This document shows, one piece after another, positions 60,558 to 64,000 of a stretch of DNA of 64,000 nt. The stretch comes from Hydractinia symbiolongicarpus (Eukaryota > Cnidaria > Hydrozoa > Anthoathecata > Hydractiniidae). The stretch covers positions 7,998,001 through 8,062,000 of the forward strand of contig NC_079887.1 in the NCBI RefSeq assembly GCF_029227915.1. Direction: 5' to 3'. Below the pieces are notes generated by a model that had not been told where the DNA came from, made no database searches, and saw nothing but the letters and a program-made list of their open reading frames with translations. The translations under genes and the position numbers were made by a program. How positions within the stretch are numbered: the stretch's first letter is position 1; every line of letters starts with the position of its first letter.

Positions 60558-60873
60558 TACACAACAACAGTACACACAGAGGGAACTACAAAATGCACCC
60601 TGGCCAATCTTGGAAATGTTATTGGTTCATTATGTTCCATGGAACCATACCTTTACTGCTGCTGTGCTTTTTTTATTCTAAATAAAATTTTTATTGTATT
60701 ATAATATTTTATATTGTTATTGTATTGTATAATTTTTTTTTTCGAAATCACAGAAACCTGTCTTTTTAGTTCTTAATGTCGACTAACGTTTTTTTAAATT
60801 TTCGTTGTAATATAGGAAAAAATAATAATATATTCATTTTTAGGTTTTATGTTCGAGTTGATAAAGTAACTTT

Positions 60874-61293
60874 TTATTCTAAGCCTTCAAAAAGACGTAC
60901 ATTATTTTCCTTGTCTTCTATTACAACTACTTCCTGTTGTCCATTACTTTCCAGTGTCCAATTAAATTCAAGAGGTGCCACTTCGAGCATAGAACAATTG
61001 AATTGCATATTTCTGTATGCTTTCCTGAGAGACTGATGTAAGCACTGCTGGTGATACCATCTTGCAGGTGAGCAAGTATCACAGCAAACCTATTAAACAA
61101 AGCGACAACTTATGAAAAATGATGAAAAACGCGAAACAATATTTACCAGGTACTGACATAGTTCCAAACGCCATACCCAAGAGTCAGTTGGTTTGCCTTG
61201 GACCTTTGGCCCTTCTGCCTTTCCACACACTCTGCAGATACTACTACACCATTGTTCTTGACCTAAGCATATTAAAATCGTTAAGTACGCTCT
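60874..61293 (-). pseudogene. Two exons encoding a PHD-like zinc finger, 5' part missing
   Basis: Exons 61293-61147 and 61089-60874 join in phase 0 with proper acceptors (TGTTTTAG, TTTAATAG) and a donor (GTAAAT). The product contains WCSSICRVCGK, then VCCDTC...WYHQQCL, the C-x2-C ... C-x2-C ... H-x2-C order of a PHD finger. The expected final cysteine pair is degraded (NCSMLEV). It ends at a stop at 60876-60874. No upstream exon or start was found, so it may be a gene fragment or part of a mobile element that also carried the helicase and RPA-like genes further upstream on this strand. Confidence 0.5.
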
Positions 61294-61329
61294 CTAAAAC
61301 AACTTGTAAGGTGAAAATAAACCCAGCGT

Positions 61330-61480
61330 ACCGTAATGCTTCGAATAAACGCTCCCTTCTATTAAACGCCCCCTTTTATTAAACGCCTCCTCGAATAGAC
61401 GCCCCTCCTTTTCAGTCATTTTTTAATAAACGCCCCCTCTAATAGACGCCCCCTTGAATAGAAGCCCCTCCTTCATAAAG
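61330..61480 (+). repeat. Run of degenerate ATTAAACGCCCCC units
   Basis: Eight or so units of the form AATAAACGCCCCC / AATAGACGCCCCT, 14-20 bp apart, broken once by about 15 bp. The run is preceded by TACCGTAA (61329), the start sequence of the pogo-type element at 30794, so it may be a decayed terminal repeat of a related MITE. Confidence 0.6.
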
Positions 61481-61493
61481 AGCTTTATTCGAG

Positions 61494-62420
61494 GCGATAA
61501 TAAAAGTATACTTACTTACTTTTTTCCTAAATCTTAGGTTTAAGGTTGGAAATTTAGTTTTTCCCTTTTGAAGTTCATTCTTTAAAACATGTGAATATCT
61601 TTTATTTTCTGTTGTGATGATATATACTAGCCATAGGTCAACCTAATCTGCCGCCCCAACCTTATTGCAATAATACTGAACAGGCCCACTATTTGATCAA
61701 ATTTTATGAGATAATTTGGTTCTCACGTTTCAATTAGGCCAAAAATTAAACAACTTGCTTATGAACCATTAGGGCACTCTCGTCCCAAGGACCTCTTTTC
61801 TCTTTTTTAAATCGCCAAGTTTTTCTACTTGGCCAGTGAATATAAGTCACGAGCAACACATTGTCTTAAATTTTCCGTTTGTTAAAAATTTCGCGTGTTT
61901 TACGGAAGAAACTTTCGCGAGAATTAAATTGCCGCGAAAGTTCTACCCTAAAGTAAATCTGAAGCCTGACCTAAAAAATAAGTTGTTTATATTTTGCTGT
62001 TTTTAATCTAGGACTTTCGTGGCATTAAATTTTTTTGTTAAAAGCCTAATCCAGATTTTATTTCCGCGCTTCTAACATTAAAAACGTAGACAAGGAGAAA
62101 ATGAAAAATGAAATAAAATAAATATTTTATAGAAATACATAATTTTTAAGCATACGTTAAAAATACAAGTTTTAACAAAATCAAGAAACACAAAGAAACG
62201 CATCAAAAAGGAAGCAAAAAAATGTTTATTTAACGACTGGACTAAAGGAAAGCGTAAACAAAACAAATCTATAAAACAACCTTTATATGTGTTGTAGTGG
62301 GTTGGAATAATTTGCATAATAAACTTTTTAATAGTTTAATATATTATTGGTTATGTATGTTAATGGATATATATTTAAAAAGGTTAAAAAATATATACAT
62401 AAAATATCCATATATCAGCT
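61494..62420. other. Intergenic, MITE remnant near 61885-61965
   Basis: CCGCGAAAGTTCTACCCTAAAGTA at 61942-61965, read in reverse, matches the terminal repeat of the 9621 MITE; TTTCGCGTG and ACTTTCGCGAG lie to its left. The remainder is AT-rich with no gene. Confidence 0.45.
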
Positions 62421-63607
62421 TTACTCTTCAGTATCCTCGATGTCACTGCCATTGGAGTGCTTTGATATGGCTGAAGCGATTTTTGTTTTGCTAACTGTAA
62501 AGTCAAAGCGCTCCATCGACAAAAATTCGTCTTCCAATTGGTCTTTAGGCACGTTTGGAAACAGCTTGTTTACCAGTTGTGGGAAAACTGTTACAACAGT
62601 TTGTTTGCTTTCTGATTCCATCAGTGTCAGTTCAACTGTAAAGGTATCTGTGCATCTTGTGACCTTCATTTTTCGCCCGCACGACAAGCATTTTACTAAT
62701 GACTCTCCTGGAAACGGAGTTACCTTTTTTAAACATGAATTGTTTACGCAAGATTTATAGCCATCTACTTTAACTGATAGTATTTCCGGGCAACAGATTT
62801 TTGAAGGCATCAGGTCTTTTATTATTGGTATTTTTGCCCAGTCCACTTCGATGATCTCATCACTTTCTTTTATTTCTGTCGAAGTTGTGGTGGAGAGTTT
62901 CATCCCATATTTGCTCTGTAGGACTAAATTTGACACGGACAAGGAGACATCTTCTTCTACAATATCAATTAGCGGTGACCAAACAGTAATTGCAATGTGC
63001 GAAGATTCGTCTGCCATGATACCGTCTCGAACAAACTTTTTTGTTTTTCCTTGTCCAACAAGGACCACACGTTCTTCTTGGGTCCACTTAATTTTTCCTT
63101 GTAAGGTAAAGGTGCCAGTTATGCCATGTTCTAAAACATGTTTTATTGTCAAGTCATTTAAATCTCGGTACTGGAATGTGACATCCTTGTTTTCCTCAAC
63201 CCGTCCACCGGTGTTGCTATTAAAAAAGAACATGTTACTTTTAGTTGGTGACAACCCAATTAATCTCACGGGTTCTTTGCTTTCTTCTTTTTCGGTAAAC
63301 AGATTTCTCTTCATACTGCTAGTGGACATGACTCGTATCTTCTTAGATTCCGAAGGACTGGTTTTGACATGCACATCGAAATATGGATTCGCTTTCGCAG
63401 ATATCTTTGTTGGAGACACAAATGTCACATAACCACTAACACCTACGGTTAAAAAGATGGAAATAACAAATATACATACCTTTTTACTACTTATAGATAA
63501 AATTAAATCGCATTTGATGAGTTTTGCTATCAGAACGTATATACAACACAATTCTGATAAGAAATCAACTTACTTTCATTATTTGGTTTAGAACTTTCAC
63601 CAGACAT
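62421..63607 (-). CDS. RPA1-like single-strand DNA-binding protein (OB folds plus zinc ribbon), 2 exons
   Basis: Exon 1 is 63607-63574 and exon 2 is 63442-62421: 351 residues. The intron (63573-63443) has a GTAAGT donor; its acceptor CCGTAG has a weak pyrimidine tract. After an N-terminal OB-like segment (GYVTFVSPTKISAK), a second OB-like domain at about 112-200 contains TGTFTLQGKIKW, DESSHIAITVWSPLIDIV and DVSLSVSNLVLQSKYGMKLS. A zinc ribbon C243-x4-C248-x14-C263-x2-C266 follows, as in the C-terminal domain of RPA70. Size and architecture fit the RPA-like accessory protein of Helitrons rather than full-length cellular RPA70 (about 600). It starts 79 bp after the stop of a PIF1-type helicase on the same strand. 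An acceptor-like CTTTTAG lies 6 nt before the ATG (63614-63615). Confidence 0.8.
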
Positions 63608-63613
63608 AATTTT

Positions 63614-63615
63614 CT
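63614..63615 (-). promoter_or_regulatory. Splice acceptor just before the RPA-like start
   Basis: TATTGCTTTTAG precedes AAAATTATG on the minus strand. With a stop codon of the neighbouring helicase only 71 bp further upstream, there is little room for a separate promoter, so this AG is a candidate trans-splice or shared-transcript acceptor. Confidence 0.45.
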
Positions 63616-63686
63616 AAAAGCAATAATAAGACAAGAAATGTTACAATTCGCAAACATTAACCAAAATTTAATAATTTCACAAAACT

Positions 63687-64000
63687 TTAACAGTTAACTA
63701 TTGTAACTTTGTTTAACTGATGTAGTCGGTTTTCTTCAATGCAACGGTATTTATAATTGCTAGAATTTTTAACAGCCAAAAGCCTGTCATAAGATATAGG
63801 CTCTATTAAAAGATCGGACAGGCGTTTCACTCTCGACAGTGCTACATAAGCTAAACCAGCCACTTTTTCAGTGGTACCTAAATCAATTATCGCTTTAGGC
63901 AGTGTTAAGCCTTGAGATTTATGTATTGTAATAGCTGAACTAAGTTTTAAAGGTAGTTGCTGTCTTTCCATGTTATCATATGTGTTGGAGTTGGCTATCA
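63687..64000 (-). CDS. PIF1-type helicase, C-terminal part, cut by the window edge
   Basis: The frame is open to base 64000, so the N-terminal part lies outside. About 103 residues are visible. They carry the PIF1 late helicase motifs: AITIHKSQGLTL (motif V region) and YVALSRVKRLSDLLI (motif VI), ending 56 residues before the stop. PIF1 enzymes are 5'-3' DNA helicases; in animals many copies belong to Helitron Rep/Hel proteins, where this domain is C-terminal. Which of the two this is cannot be told without the missing N-terminus: a Rep domain with its HUH motif would settle it. Confidence 0.85.
   Translation of the reverse strand, partial: IANSNTYDNMERQQLPLKLSSAITIHKSQGLTLPKAIIDLGTTEKVAGLAYVALSRVKRLSDLLIEPISYDRLLAVKNSSNYKYRCIEENRLHQLNKVTIVNC

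Noticed and set aside
62851-63432. 193-codon plus-strand frame
   Set aside because: Antisense shadow of the RPA-like gene; the minus strand shows OB-fold and zinc-ribbon motifs.

Overview
The window reads as AT-rich, intron-dense animal DNA. Six host protein genes could be rebuilt exon by exon, each ending in the length expected for its family: LRRC43, PHF12, CUEDC1, STK11/LKB1, FTSJ3 (Spb1) and SPRING1. AT-rich introns, abundant MITE-like repeats and a splice-acceptor-like AG only 6 to 36 nt before the start codon of five genes suggest a cnidarian, probably a hydrozoan. That group is known to use spliced-leader trans-splicing. The taxon is inference; no sequence here proves it.

Layout: 1-3181 has no gene I can support. 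LRRC43 (+) spans 3182-10716 and converges on PHF12 (-), 11749-23395. CUEDC1 (-), 26309-30535, follows. Next come a decayed pogo/Tigger-type transposon with intact ends (30794-32558), a short intergenic duplication, and the intronless coding sequence of STK11 (-), 34181-35476. A gene-poor 7.6 kb follows, holding a 1.04 kb non-autonomous DNA transposon, a hairpin and a tRNA-derived SINE. FTSJ3 (+), 24 coding exons, spans 43088-53597 and converges on SPRING1 (-), 55150-57382. The last 6.6 kb is mobile-element territory: a 177-bp tandem satellite, decayed zinc-finger exons, a run of short GC-rich repeats, and at the right edge a PIF1-type helicase C-terminus only 79 bp from an RPA1-like OB-fold/zinc-ribbon gene on the same strand. 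That pair resembles the cargo of a Helitron.

The six host genes do not form one pathway. FTSJ3 is a nucleolar rRNA methyltransferase, PHF12 a chromatin corepressor subunit, STK11 a master kinase, SPRING1 a Golgi SREBP-pathway regulator, CUEDC1 a ubiquitin-binding CUE protein, and LRRC43 a leucine-rich repeat protein. The points most worth a second look are the acceptor-near-ATG pattern, the operon-like helicase/RPA pair, the single-exon STK11 with a possible CaaX end, and several structured repeats.
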